DNA of 64,000 nt from Chrysoperla carnea (lineage: Eukaryota; Arthropoda; Insecta; Neuroptera; Chrysopidae): assembly GCF_905475395.1 (NCBI RefSeq), contig NC_058337.1, positions 110,912,368-110,976,367 on the forward strand. Reading direction: 5' to 3'. Shown here piece after piece: positions 11,530-24,380 of this stretch. The position numbers were made by a program, and so were the translations under genes. The notes under the pieces were generated by a model. That model did not search any database, was not told the origin of the DNA, and saw only the letters and a list, made by a program, of their open reading frames with translations. Numbering within the stretch: the stretch's first letter is position 1; the number at the start of each line of letters is the position of its first letter.

Positions 11530-11795
11530 AAGATAGCCCTAGTGGTTCAGTTGGTTAAAGCGTAAGGAATTCAGTGTGACAAAGGTAGTTAATTTAATTA
11601 ATAACTGTGACGGGCTAGTGTAGCACATGGTATATGGATAAAGGAGGAGTATTTATCCTATCAAAATAATAGAAGAGCTTATTATTTGCAGATTATCAGG
11701 GGAAAGAGATCTTTTCGAGATCTTGATTTAGAAGTGGAGCCCCCAGCATCACACAGTAGGCATGGAATATAGAAAATTTTAAAACTACCAACAAT
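11530..11795 (+). repeat. tRNA-derived SINE-like copy 1
   Basis: The start, GCCCTAGTGGTTCAGTTGGT followed by TAAAGCG, looks like the 5' half of a tRNA with a box A (TGGTTCAGTTGG). About 75 bp downstream is CATGGTATATGG..AGGAGGAGTA. Both blocks recur in the same order, on the minus strand, at 57545-57735. A good box B was not found in either copy. It is called a SINE by structure, and the 3' limit is approximate. Confidence 0.5.
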
Positions 11796-12769
11796 TGACT
11801 TATAATGTCACATTTAGGATACTTTGTATCCATACATGGTAGAAGAAGTAACGTTCAGTGTTTGCCTAGGCAAAAGTATGACTGATTATTATTAACAATT
11901 CACGTACTTGCACTGTAATGAGGCGTGACAAATTAATAAGAACTAAGAAAATTTTTTGAGAAAGCCATGCATTGTTCTATTAACGATTACGATACTAATT
12001 TTTAAAAACTTTGATCATCAACAGAACATTTATTGATACATTCTTCAGATGATACATTCTTTATAAATCTTCCGATGATAGTCGCTCGTCAGTAAATGAC
12101 GTTGCTTTGTAATATCCACAAGGAGTTAAACTATAATAATAATAATGGGGTTAAACTTTCATTTTTCAGGCATCTATCTATAACCCACATCATTACTTTT
12201 AATTATTATTTATTTTGTAATTAAATTTTATGATGATCTATTTACACAAGGGTTTAAACTTCGTAATATCTTATTAGCCGTACATTGGATCAAACACTCT
12301 CCAAAAATTTTTCTGATTCCGCTGTATAGTAGACTTTACTTCTGTCTTTCTAAACAAATATGGTGCCCACGTATTGTATCTATAAAATAGTATCCATATT
12401 TCTATCTTGTATAGGTATATAAAATATTATAAACATTACTGCATAGATACCTAAATTAATGGATTTTCATGAAGGTATACAAGAATATGATACCTTATTC
12501 ATTTACAAAGTATAGTATCAATGTAGTTCCAAAGAGTGTCCTAGAATTAACGCAAGATTTGAATTTTATGCAATCTAATTTTTTATGTTGACAACGAAAA
12601 ATTTTTATGTTGAAAATGGAGTTCTGCACGAAAAACAATGCGTTTTTACTGTCGAGCATTGTTTTATTTACAATCAAGGTGTACAAGGCATCATTTTCGG
12701 CCAAAATTTGGTTGGAGTAATTGACCTTTATCGAATGAGCAAATAAAGAGTTAAAAAAATCAGAGAATT
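11796..12769. other. intergenic AT-rich DNA
   Basis: No supported gene. The 69-codon minus frame at 12495-12704 has no recognisable features. Confidence 0.5.
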
Positions 12770-13075
12770 AACGTAATGTATTAGTGTAATTGTAAATCTG
12801 TGTACCCGTCTATGGCATCGTAATTCCTAAGCGAGTAAAACAATTTTGATATGTTTGTTTATTTGAAAGGTAATTTAAACGAGAGTGTTTTTACCTATGT
12901 TTCAAATTCGAGCTTAGGGTTCTGCAACTGATATCAACGAGAAAAGAGGTAATGATCTTCAACAGCTGAGCAGATTTTCTATAAACATAGCCAAGAACAC
13001 ACTCGATCAAATTATATTTCAAAAAAACTAAACAAAAAACAAAATAGGTTCATCCGTTTAGGAGTACCGATGCAT
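12770..13075 (+). repeat. dispersed repeat A, diverged partial copy
   Basis: It retains CTATGGCATCGTAATTCCTA, then TTTGAAAGGTAATTTAAACG, GAGAGTGTTTTTACCTATGT and TTAGGGTTCTGCAACTGA. These match the first module of repeat A with many changes. Confidence 0.5.
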
Positions 13076-14221
13076 CCAACGTATCAATCATATCTGATTT
13101 TGTGTTGGGTGTTTCTATAAATTTTAGTTTACGTTATTATTTTACGAATTTTTTTGAAATCTGAAGCGTCATCAATGTCATCAAGCTCGCATCACTCACT
13201 GCAGCTTGGGGGAAAAATTTAAATCTTTATCAACGAAACTAAGCTGTATTTTGTCAAAATAGTCAACACCCATTCGATATAAAGTGCATAATGCTAGCAG
13301 AGCCTTGGAGCTTTATCTGATAGGCTATATTTTTTCCAAGATATGCTATTCCATATATACTTAACGAATCAGTAAAAAATATAGAACTTTTACTTGAAAA
13401 CCTGTGTTTTTTCTTTTAAAATTACTTTTGGCGTTAATTTTGAGACATCCTTTTTTCCCACTAGTCTACACTATTACAACACTATTGTGATACTCGAATT
13501 TTAATTAGAATTTCCGAGAGATGCGAAAGAGATTTAAATAATTACATAATACATATGATGTATATATCGTATTCTAATAAAAGTAAATATGTAATAGAAG
13601 ACCTTTATTTAAATTTTACTATACCTGACGATTTTATAATTATAAATAAATTACGTTTTTTTTTTCGTTTGTTTTGCTGAAATGGATGCGGGAAACTTAT
13701 TTGTTAAGTTTATGTAGTAGGTAGCCTCCAGTATCGAAGACAGTAAAAATTAACATAGATATAAATACTTTCTTTAGGGATAGCCTCCCCAGGATAAACA
13801 ACAACTGGCAGTTTTACTATGACACTAGCCAAACGTGATCGTAAAATTTAGACTTATTCGAACAATTAAACGGTCGGATTTTTAAAGTCTATCTTAGAAA
13901 CAAGAAATATTTGATGGTTTTCGATATTTGTGTGTCTACAAAAATCGAAATCTGACTTCCATCGTCTACATACTGTGATTTATATTTTACTGCTGTAAAA
14001 AAGAAAAATTAATATTATAATTTAATATTATATTATATGATTATAGATTAATGGGGAAAAACTTGTAGGAGTTATAAGAAATTCACCTGCTTCTACTAAT
14101 ATAACGACAATATTTTATTACAAATATAGAATGCAGAACAATGAAGTCATTATAAATGTATCCTTAGGTTATAGAAACCTACAATTTATGCAATATTTAT
14201 AACAAATATTGAAAAATATTA
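13076..14221. other. intergenic AT-rich DNA
   Basis: No gene, RNA or clear repeat was recognised. Pyrimidine-poor AT blocks dominate. Confidence 0.5.
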
Positions 14222-14478
14222 TACAGTGATAAGAAGAAATTCAATAACCCTCAAATTGCTTTCAAACAATTCAAGAACTGAGTTCTAGAGGACTAAAATA
14301 AAACGAATTTGGTAAAACTTCGTTACGACCGTTTCTCACCCCTCGCTTCACCTCAAAGGGTAGCGTATCAAGAAAATATCGATATTTTAGTCCGGTTGAA
14401 CTCAAAAAAACAGTAGTCCTTCATCTTAAAACATTTTAAAGTAATTTGGGGGTTGCCAAACTTTTACCTATCACTGTA
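14222..14478. mobile_element. Tc1/mariner-like MITE (~255 bp)
   Basis: The left end, TA-CAGTGATAAGAAGAAATTCA with CAATAACCCTCAAATT inside it, is inverted-repeat related to the right end, AATTTGGGGGTTGCCAAACT followed by TTTACCTATCACTG-TA. Both ends abut TA, the Tc1/mariner target site, and CAGTG(A/G)TGG-type termini are typical. There is no transposase inside, so it is non-autonomous. The arms have diverged, so the copy is not recent. Confidence 0.55.
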
Positions 14479-14684
14479 GATTGAAATTGTACATAATAAT
14501 AACATTTGATTTTCCGTGTAGGAGGTAGTTTTTAACTACGCAATAAATTTAAATAGGATAATATCCTTAATGCCCTGCTCACACGAGTTTAACAAACGTT
14601 TACCAAATTTTATAAAATGGCGTAGAGTAGGCACATAACGAACAGTACGGAGGCCTAGAACCTCCGAGAATTTTTCCTAAAGGA

Positions 14685-14955
14685 GGCCTAAACTAGCACT
14701 TGAGACGTATCTAAGAACACTCTCCATTAGATTACCTTTTTCCTTAGATCCTTCTCTAAACTGAATCGATTTTGAGAATCATCGCCTATTTCTTAGTTGT
14801 TCCGCGCACGGAACCCTAAACTTGCACTTGAAATATAGCTAAGAACACTCCTCATTAAATTACTCTTCAAACGAAACAAAAAAAGTCAAATCGCGGTCAT
14901 ATAGCGGTAAAACTTATAACACCCCTTTTTTTGTTTCGAGGGCTAAAAAAGCAAG
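14685..14955 (-). repeat. dispersed repeat A, partial minus-strand copy
   Basis: Read on the minus strand it begins with the GGGTGTTATAAGTTTTACCG type of start (14905-14935) and contains the GAGTGTTCTTAG block twice (about 14710 and 14840). It is therefore a truncated or rearranged copy. Confidence 0.55.
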
Positions 14956-16450
14956 ATGATCAGACTTAGACGTAAACGCGACTGGATTGAAGTAAACACG
15001 TTTACGTGGCTGCTAAATTTCTTATAAAACGTAAATATTTATTGCGCAGTGTACTAATAAATTCCAAATCTATATTGTAATTTATGACGTGGTACAATAT
15101 GCTAAATATTTTATTTGTACATTACAATCTTAAAAGTTTCTTCTTGGGCATTAAAGTTTATTTCATTCTTTTGCTACAAATTTTTGGAAAAGGAATTTTC
15201 TTAAGTTTTTGAATTAACACATATATTGCAAATTTTTAGTTTTAAAACAAAGATAAAAAAATTTGGTGTGAATTAGCCCAGATATGAAGTATATTTTTCG
15301 AGTAATATGGTAATTTACTTAGTAAGCTTTTGTATGTAACTGGTAACTTCTTATGTGTAGAAGCCTTTACATATTGTTGTACGGAAATAACTTCATTATA
15401 CTTTCCATACTAAACACATTCATTGCATATTTTTATTTGTAATTTAAGTAGGTTTGTTTCATTCATTACTTAAGTGAAAAAAATTCTATTTATAAAGCTT
15501 TATTTTATTCAGATAATTTATAGAAAAAATTTTTTTTATTGAGCACAAAGAAGGAATACAATTGTTTATATCCATACTACGTTTAAAGAAGGTTTTCTTG
15601 AAATAAAAAAAAATGGTGAATTGGCGTAAAATTTTGTTTCTGAAATTTATTTATGCGTTATTGTAAATTTATTTATGTATGTTGTAAATTCCTACTGAAA
15701 TCTCATATCTGAAAATCGACAATCTATATTAAATATGTTGCAACTATCAAAGCATGCTTACCATAATAACTTAAGGCTTAACTTAATATTCCCTTGGTCT
15801 CCGCATTTATTCTGAAAAATCCAAATTTATTCATGGGGCTATAAATAATTTAATCAAAATTATTCATTCAATTATAAATAAATTAACCTTGAATAGTTAC
15901 AGAATTTATCTAGAATTTGAAAGGATTTTTATTTCTCAGATTCAGTTTTGTATTTTAAAATTTTATTATTAACTGCAAAAATGAAAAACCAAAAGCAAAA
16001 CGAGTCTGAGAATGCGATACTCGAAAAACTTTTTTTTAATCTTCATTAAAAATTCTGTTGTAGATAAATTAAATCAATTAAGAAAAAATTTAAATTAAAT
16101 TTATAAATGTAGATGGGTAGCAAACTACATTGAGTATGCAAACTAAACGAGGGCTACAAATTTATTTATAGTAAATTTGATTTCAATTATAAACATTTGA
16201 GCGCTAAACGACATCCGTCTATTGATATATTTCACCGTATAGCTGGAGTACTTGGAGCTAATGGAAGTTTTTAATTGAAAAGACGGATATTCAATTAGAC
16301 TTGAGACTGATCGGACAATTAAGCAATGTACCAATAGGTACATATAAAATACTTTGGAAGAAAATTTTACGAGGGGGTTTTCTTTATTCAAAATTGGAAT
16401 TTGAACATATATTAAAGTAATGAAATATCTTACATTACTTTAATATACAA
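14956..16450. other. intergenic AT-rich DNA
   Basis: Nothing gene-like was recognised. The 82-codon minus frame at 16143-16391 has no family features. Confidence 0.5.
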
Positions 16451-17108
16451 ACAAGTGAAATTTACAAAATTTAAAAACCCCCGACAAATGTGATTTATTC
16501 CTTGTAAACCGATTTAAAAAAACTTAACTATAAAATGTTCTCAATCAAGTCGGTTCGACCATTGAGGAGCTACCGATGCCACTGAGAAACACACAGACGC
16601 ACAAATAAACACTTAAAACACTCCTTCTTAAATCAATATTAAAGTGATGGTCAAGGAGAACAGATGAGATGAAAAGGATACTCAGAGAGCTATCATTTTT
16701 TGGGACAAATTTTTGGAAATATTTTAATTGAAAGTGTAAAGAAAATATTTGAGTTGGCTTTGTTCTTTTGAATTATTGTTTTGAATTACCTAATTATTTT
16801 ACCATTGCTCTTTTCGAAATGAATAGAGCCAGGTTTATTTGACCATTCATTTCCAGAGAAATTATTTATATGTTAAAAGTATGTCATGCCTTTTCCAAAC
16901 TGAATCAATTTCGAAGATCGTCACCAATTTTTTCGGGTACTGAACCCTAAGTTCGCAATTGAAACATAGCTAATAACATTCTTCTTAAAATTACCTCTCA
17001 AATGAAACCTGAAAATATAATCCGCTTAGACGCTACGATGCCACAGACAGACACACGCACATAGCGGTCAAACTTATAACATCCCTTTTTATAGTTCGGG
17101 GGTTAAAA
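16451..17108 (-). repeat. dispersed repeat A, near full-length copy
   Basis: The left boundary is ACAAGTGAAATTTACAAAAT followed by TTAAAAACCCCCGAC. The right boundary is AGTTCGGGGGTTAAAAAT. The two ends share an inverted AACCCCCGA core. Inside, on the minus strand, there are two related modules: a first with GTTATAAG..GACCGCTATGTGCG and GGCATCGTAGCG, and a second with GTGGCATCGGTAGCTCCTC, TCGAACCGACTTGATTGAG and TATAGTTAAG. The same layout occurs at 24381-25093 in the opposite orientation. Confidence 0.7.
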
Positions 17109-17459
17109 ATAAAGAACCTCCTTATTACATATTAGCATGTACATGGAGATTAAAAAAAAACTATATAAGTGAACTGTAATATTCACTAGACTGTGTATAA
17201 CTATAATAAAATGCACGAAAGTTATATGATAATCTAATACATAAATTAAATATATTCGTACTATATAACACTAGTACGGAGGTATAAAATAGAGGAAATT
17301 AGGTCAAATAGTCATTAGTTGAGCAAAGTGTGCAACATACTGTGATGTACGGATCTAATAATCAATCATTTTTTTGAGTTTGTCGTAGATTCAAGCTTCT
17401 TTAACTAAAAATGTAACTCCGACTAAGTTATTATCTTACAAAGTTCCAATTTTACAAAC
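17109..17459. other. intergenic AT-rich DNA
   Basis: No feature was recognised. Confidence 0.5.
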
Positions 17460-18010
17460 CTTTCAATCCAATACAGCTATAGCTCGGAGTGGGCTTTTGC
17501 CACTTCGACCACTTTCCTTCGGATTGCTCAGTCCTTCACACCGGATCTCCATCGAGTGACTAGCAGCACCTTCAGGTCGTCGATAACCTGGTCCAACCAT
17601 CTGAGTCGAGACTTTCGTGCAGCGTAAAATTCGTCATGCAATATTTTCTTGGGCATCCTCCCCTCCTCCATTCTTTGCACATGTCCGAACCATCTGAGCC
17701 TCTATGATTTGATGAACTTCACAATATCTTCTCCCTTCTGGATCTCTTCGATTTCTCAGGATCCAACTTTCACTGACATATGTTATGATGGGTCGAATCG
17801 GGGTATCGTAAATAATTAGTTTGGTCTTGCGTGAAATAAGTTCGCAAGTTTCCTTTGAGTCGACGATCGACCGGTCTCTTGAAAACATTGCTGTAGTAAA
17901 AAAGAGGGTCGCTGAAAAGTATCACAGCCCTCATAATAAAAACCTTTTATTTTTACACTCAATTCCCGAACGTCCTCTATTGATTCATCCAACAAAACCA
18001 AATAGAAAAG
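17460..18010 (-). mobile_element. non-LTR retrotransposon relic, C-terminal part of reverse transcriptase ORF
   Basis: On the minus strand, 17888-17634 reads TKLIIYDTPIRPIITYVSES followed by WIL, the conserved segment just after the polymerase core in RTE/Jockey/CR1-type elements. It is followed by a degenerate MVRTCAKNGGGEDAQENIA piece. After a frameshift near 17640 the other frame gives RWLDQVIDDLKVL and DWAIRRKVVEVAKAHS, typical of the C-terminal end of such ORFs. The upstream part, 17816-18001, is in another frame. Several frameshifts make it a dead fragment about 550 bp long. Confidence 0.7.
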
Positions 18011-18954
18011 CTTACAGGTATAACTTTCAACAAATATTATTATTCATCAATTAAAATTTAGCTGTTAATTCAGCTATAAAATTTATTTTTACACAAAACT
18101 TTAATGATTTCATATATAATTAAATTAATTAAATTTAAATTCATCAAACGGAAATATTTTTTTCTCATGAAATATGTATAACCATTAATCAATCATTAAT
18201 TTATAAAATTATGCTGTCTGTATTGCCTAATCGGTACCTAAAGAAAATGAGGTAAGGTTAAAAAAATGGCATAATGAGACTAGAAGAAATTATAGAAAAC
18301 GGTGAACGAGGAAAACTAAATTCCATTTTAGAATCATTCGTAACACGTTAAACTTTGGTTAGGCAAGATCCTTTTTTAGTGTAGGTACTTATTAATATGA
18401 CAACACTAATTAAGAGAGCAAAGCATTTAGGTGAACTATCAAAGTAGGGAAATGAAATTTTTGCCTTTGCGCAAGAAAAATTAACGATAACCTGTTGCAA
18501 ATATCTAACGAAATCACATTTCCTGTTGTTGTTTAATTTGTTAATGTTTTTATTAAGATCGCTAAGTGTCCTACAAACAAAATATGTTTTTTCAAACACT
18601 AAAAGTTGAAAAAAAAAAAGCTCAAAAAAACTATCATTATTGTGGTCTCACATGTTCATCAATATTTATTTCCATTTTTTAAAAGCTTTGCTGTTATACA
18701 TACTTTTTTTGTTCGCATGACAACATGCTGGAAACATTTTAGTGAAAATTATTTTCAATAAAACTATCATACAACATTTATTAAACGAGAATCGCAAAAA
18801 TAAATGGACCTCATCACCACGGGAATATAATTAATTGATTCGTATTCCTTAGGGTTTTTATCGTTTTGTAGATGGAATATTTGATATATTTATTGATTTG
18901 ATATATTTGTATAAACTACCGCCCTCAGTGGTCCTGCAAAAAATCACAAAATTC
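18011..18954. other. intergenic AT-rich DNA
   Basis: No supported gene. The minus frame at 18348-18599 is unremarkable. Confidence 0.5.
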
Positions 18955-19200
18955 AGATAAGGTATTGGGAAAATCATTTTTCCACGTGACAAACCGGGGC
19001 CTTTAAATAGAACTACAGCCACAGGATTAAACAAGGTGTCAGCATTCGTTGAATAAAAAAGAAAGCTATTAGGAAATCTTATTTATTTACGAAAATACTA
19101 TTCAAATGTATAACTGAACTATCAAATAAAAATTAGTCCTTCCACTCTTTAATGGTCCAGTCATTTCATACTTTTTTTTTCAATATTTCGGCCTATTTAC
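18955..19200 (+). repeat. dispersed repeat D, copy 1
   Basis: It shares with 37750-37960 the ordered blocks AAAATCATTTTTCCA, GACAAACCGG, ATACTATTCAAATGTA, TGAACT and TTAATG..CAGTCATT. The superfamily is unknown. Confidence 0.5.
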
Positions 19201-22200
19201 GACTGCCATTTTGACTGCATTACTTTATAAGTGATTCTCCCGCTAAATTCTAGAACATTTTTAGAATTTGTATGAGAGATATGATATTTAAAAATTTTAT
19301 CCGATGTCGATTTTTCGAAAGTGCATAATTTTTTTCTAAATAACTGTGTAAAACTGGTTAATATTGAAAGCCTCCAGGATAATTAAAATGAGGATATATT
19401 TATACAAAGGCTCATGAAACAATTTTGGGTTTTTGCAACGAAAAATAATGTTATATCAATAAATCTAAATATAATAAAGAAATGTGCCCCCAGAAAATGT
19501 AGTGTAACACAATTTTTTCGTATTTTTTAAGTTAAATCACTTAGTTTGTGTAGGAGTTAAGGTTTTTTGTTTTTTAGAATTGAGAGGAATGAATTTATCT
19601 ACAACATTTTGTAACTTTTTCTGCTACACTGTGTACAAGACGTAATAAATGTTTTGTGAAAAAGTAATAATAATAACTTGAATGTTATTTTAAATATTTA
19701 CGACAATATAAAGTATTTAGTGCTTAAGTATTATTATTATTGTTTATAGGAATAATTCATTTTTTATATGCACGGCATTTCACCATTAATAAACCATATA
19801 ACTATGTTACGGGGCAGATAAATGTAGTAAATCATCGATTTGAGCCTTCGAAATATTGTAAGAAGCTAATACCGAGCCTCTTTGGAAACCCCACGTCCCG
19901 TTCTTCCATGTAGCTTACTGAGGCCTTTACTAGGACTAGAACGTATTTTTTTACCAAGTGAAGAAGACATTTTGTATTTTCTGAAACACTGGCATTGTAA
20001 GAATATAGCGTTCATACAATATAAAATTACCCAATGTTTGAAATTAAATATCCACATACCGGAACATGACCCACATATAACTTTTATTTTGCCGAAAAAA
20101 AACACATCAAGAAAATTAGGTAGATTGATTTCGTTACACCTCTCCCTTAACGTAACACTGGTATTCGTTCAAAATCATTTTGAACGAATAACCCCTTTTT
20201 ATTGACGAGGTCACGTACAGAAGCTCCCATAGTAATAAAATAAACTGTATTATACCAAAACTAAGCTTCGTAAAATGGTTTCTCCTTTTTCATATTTTAG
20301 AACCTAATTTAAACAGACCAGAAACATTAGTGGATAGTAAAGAAATGGAAGACGGCGTTTTACAGCAAAATCAAAGCTAACCTACATTTCTATTTGAAAA
20401 TGCACGGCATACAAAAGTCAGATAGAAGACTCGAAGTACTTGAATTGAGGAAGTTTTCAAGATAACCGAGAGAAGGACCAGGGCTGGACTAGTCCAATAT
20501 GTATCACTACGCTAGGCTATAAGGCACAGAAATATGAACACATAAAGGTGAACAGACTGATAAGTTGAGAAATGCTTGTTTTTAAAGTAATCGGTACCAA
20601 AGGATTACAATCAAGGATAACTATCACAGGATATTAACGTGGGAAGCATTCTGAAAGAATTGACAAAATCGAACAATGGCGTTATGTATCAATAGTGGTA
20701 TCTCCCAGAAAAACCAGAAACGTAAAAAATCAATTACATGAAGATTTCTGAGCGTACAGGAAGATTTACGGTACATGGACTTCGGAAAAATAGATACGCA
20801 CTTGTGCGAGGATTGGAGTAAATTTGATCAAACTTTTCAATATTTTATCTAAGTAGCAAGCAGAAGTTCTGCGTAGCAAGTAGCACATGACATTCATGTG
20901 ATATATTCTACTTAATGTGTTTTCTGGATCGAAATATTGGGTACTATCAAAAATATCATATTTTACTGCTAACTCAAACAGACACTCCATCAGACTGGAA
21001 TATCATTAATACCAAAAATAAACATTAGATATAAAGTTTAATATACTTAATTATAAAATAATACAGTTTTTAATAAAATGTGTATATAAAGTATATTAAA
21101 GATCCTTTATATAATATAATATAATAGAATAATATAAATTCATTTGATGGACTCATTTTTACTAATTATGTTTTATTGCTTACGATCCATCCATATCGTA
21201 AAGAAATTCAATTAAACGAAGAATTTATTTTATTGACTATTTTTAATCTACTTAAAACACATTGTTATTATATTTTCGTACAAGGAGTCACAAAGCTATC
21301 GCATAAAAAAAAAAGATAATAAAATATTATAATAATAGTAATAGTAATAGTTCTTTCATCTGTTCGCACCTAGCTTCTTAGCAACTAGGATATGTGGCGT
21401 CACATTAAATTGAATACGGCGCCTTTAAGAGGACATAAAGTTAAAACAAATTATATCGAAAAACAAATTATAGTGCTAATTACGCCCTTAATAAAGTTCG
21501 AAAACTGAAATCCCGACTCTCTTGCAAAATCTTGCCCTTAAAAGTATGAAAACAAGTCATCTCTGACCTGTGATAAATATCGGTACGATCCGATTTGCTA
21601 ACATGCTCGCGTGAATACAAAAAAATTTTTGATTTGTACAAATTAAATTTTCAAATAAATTACAAATTCTTTTTTATCGATTTCTCGTATATATTCTAAG
21701 CAACGTTTGTAATATTTAATAGGTTCATTGTAATAAATAATGATAGCAAAATCCTAAGTTAAAATTTAATATAGCAGTTCTAGTAGCTTAAATAAAAGCA
21801 TTGACATTCATAAATTATACTTATTGTGGTTATTTACAAACTGAAATGGATAAAGGATACTTCTAGATACATTCAAATAAATTATAGTGGCTCTTGCAGG
21901 CCATCTCTCCCCCCAGAAAATCTACCTCAAAACACTTATTTGCCTAAGTTAACAAATTAAATTCAATATTCAAGAAAATCGTTTGAAATTTCATATTGAT
22001 CGGTTACAAAAATTCTTTTTTTTTTCGTTATTAAAACATTATAAAAAATTTTCCTCCTTTAAATTTTTTTGAAAAGAACAAAAAACGCTATAATTTTTTT
22101 TAATCAAAATCACATATATTTTAATTTAATTTCCGTACATCTTCCATTAAAATAATATATATTTTCATATTAAATCTAGTAAATTATAATTCATGATAAT

Positions 22201-22614
22201 CACATTAAATCAAAAATATTGACAATAATTTCCTTTTCATTATACACGAAAAACTCGTTATATTAATATTATAAATGTAGAGGTCGCCTATGTAATTCAT
22301 TTGTTTTTATTCTAGAATGTTTTCTACCTAAAGGTGTAGTGTAGGAAATAAGTTATAAATTACCTACATAAGATTTCAATTTTTTTGTGCTTTCAAGTAA
22401 AAACAAAAGTTCATTCACTATTTAAGTTAAAAGAAAATTGCTTTTTTTTGTTCTTAATATTAGAATAAATCATTTTACATTTGTATTTGGTTTTTTGCGA
22501 AAACGGTTTAGGGATTGTATACAATAATCGCACCTATAATAAAAAAAGGGCATGAGAATAAGTAATTTTAATTTAGTGTAGTGTAAAGATATTGTACATT
22601 GTTCAAAAGATATT
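19201..22614. other. intergenic; one weak exon-like piece near 20301
   Basis: No gene can be supported. At 20301-20380, after a pyrimidine-rich TTTCATATTTTAG, there is an 80 bp open piece ending EVLQQNQS-like then TAA. Without partner exons it was not called. The two opposite-strand frames at 19866-20205 show no family features, and 20380-20760 is slightly less AT-rich but full of stops. Confidence 0.4.
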
Positions 22615-22868
22615 AGACAAAATGTTCTTTAGAGTAGTCTCATCAAAGACTCTCATGATCACAAAACTTTTTAACGAGAATGATTTAAAGAACATTTTAG
22701 TGTGGGTTAGAAAAAGCTCTACAGAAAGCCATTTTCCTAGTCATATATGTACTATAAATGTAATATATATGTGTAGCTTTGATCATGAGAGTTTTGATCG
22801 CATGCGGTTTGAAAAAGTTTCTCAGAAAGCCATTTTCCTATCTAATATTTCGGGGTCTTTGATTCAAT
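22615..22868 (+). repeat. composite repeat C, shortened copy
   Basis: The unit A is written inverted (partial, 22618-22675), then direct (22676-22785), then direct again in part (22790-22868). Each direct copy carries GAAAAAG(T/C)T..CAGAAAGCCATTTTCCTA. The same inverted-direct-direct order is found, longer, at 49567-50032. The 100-codon frame at 22592-22894 lies wholly within this repeat. Confidence 0.6.
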
Positions 22869-24380
22869 TAACTTTTGAAGTCATCAAAATTTAATATCAT
22901 ATGACTGACACGATAAAGATAAGCATAACATTTTACCTTGTTTGTGGTTAATTTATATTCCCAGTAGAGTGTAGAGTTTACTTATACCCATTTTATAAGT
23001 AAATAAATATCAAATCATGAACAGAAAATGAAATCGCTTTTTTTTCGCATAAAAACATTAATTAACAATATAGTTCAAAGCAGTACCTGAGGAAATTTTT
23101 ACGAAATTTCTTAAATGGAAGTTTTTTTAAATAAATTTGTCGATGTCGACTGTGTGTCCAGAGAAATCGAAAAAGACTCGGTTGTGGTAGTGGTAAGTTC
23201 AAATTTTGTTGAAATTTGAAAGTTAATAATTAGCTATAATCGATAAATTCTATATTAACTTAATGGTTTAGGAAATTCCGCGGGGAAAATTCGTATGAGA
23301 TAGTTACGTCGAAATTGTCATACTATCTGCCATTTTGCATTGAATAGGTATTTTCGACGCGGCTGCATCGCCACTTACCTATTTATAGATGGAAAGATGA
23401 TACGCCTCCAAAGCTTAGTCAAAAATTATCAATTTATATGAAAGTATAATTAACGAACTTTCGTTGAAAGTAGATAGGCCGACCGCTACTAATTTGCCCA
23501 TGTTTTACGATAAATTTACGTAGAAAAAGTCACATCAGAGTTATATATATTTTGGGGATTCATACATCCGCAACCAACAGAAATGTATTTTTTCTTGCAT
23601 CTCGCGGAACGTAAATGGTCGCTGTGTTTAGTTTAAATTAATCCAACATATATCTTCATTTGAAAACTTCTTCTCGATACCTCCGGATTCGATATGATCT
23701 TCATCATTTTTGTTAAAGAAGTCGGTTAAAAAACTTTACAATACCGATTACACAATATTATTGAAATTTTTTCTAAATATAGAACGTAGGTATTTCCTCT
23801 TTTCCACCAATCCTACCTACATATTTATTATTCTTATCAAATTCATATAAAATAAAATTGCAACATATTTAAATTTTTTGAAAAAGAATTGTTATGATAT
23901 AAAAGTTTTTCATAAGTATTGCCTTTGTAATATCTTCATATATGTATACATACAACTTATAAAATTGGTTACAACTTACAAGGTTTGATCTCTTTTGGAA
24001 AGGAATCTGTATGGATGATTATACAGGTTGATCCTGATTTTAAATGGCTCAATAGAATTTTTTCTTTTTTGTTGCAAACAAAATGTGCAAAAATATTTCT
24101 GTTTTACAATGACATGAAGGATAAACCACTTTATGAATATCATAATTATCTGCACACAAGTACTTAAATCAACTTTAAAAATATAGAGGTTAAATTTTCA
24201 TATTATGTCTCAATCATGAACAAGCTGTGTTGAAACATTCATATATTTATTATACCTATCTTGGTTTGAGTAACGGAGATTATTCATTGTGATCATTACA
24301 ATTAAAAAATTTTCTTGTTCGTTATTTACCGTATATTTATTTCTTTTAGCTGTTAGTTCCGTTCTATTACTAATAACTGA
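22869..24380. other. intergenic AT-rich DNA
   Basis: No gene was recognised. TATACAGGTTGATCCTGATT at 24020 resembles the outer end of insect DNA transposons, but no partner end was found. Confidence 0.45.

Noticed and set aside
22592-22894. 100-codon plus-strand frame
   Set aside because: It coincides with repeat C; the apparent internal protein repeats come from the direct DNA repeat.
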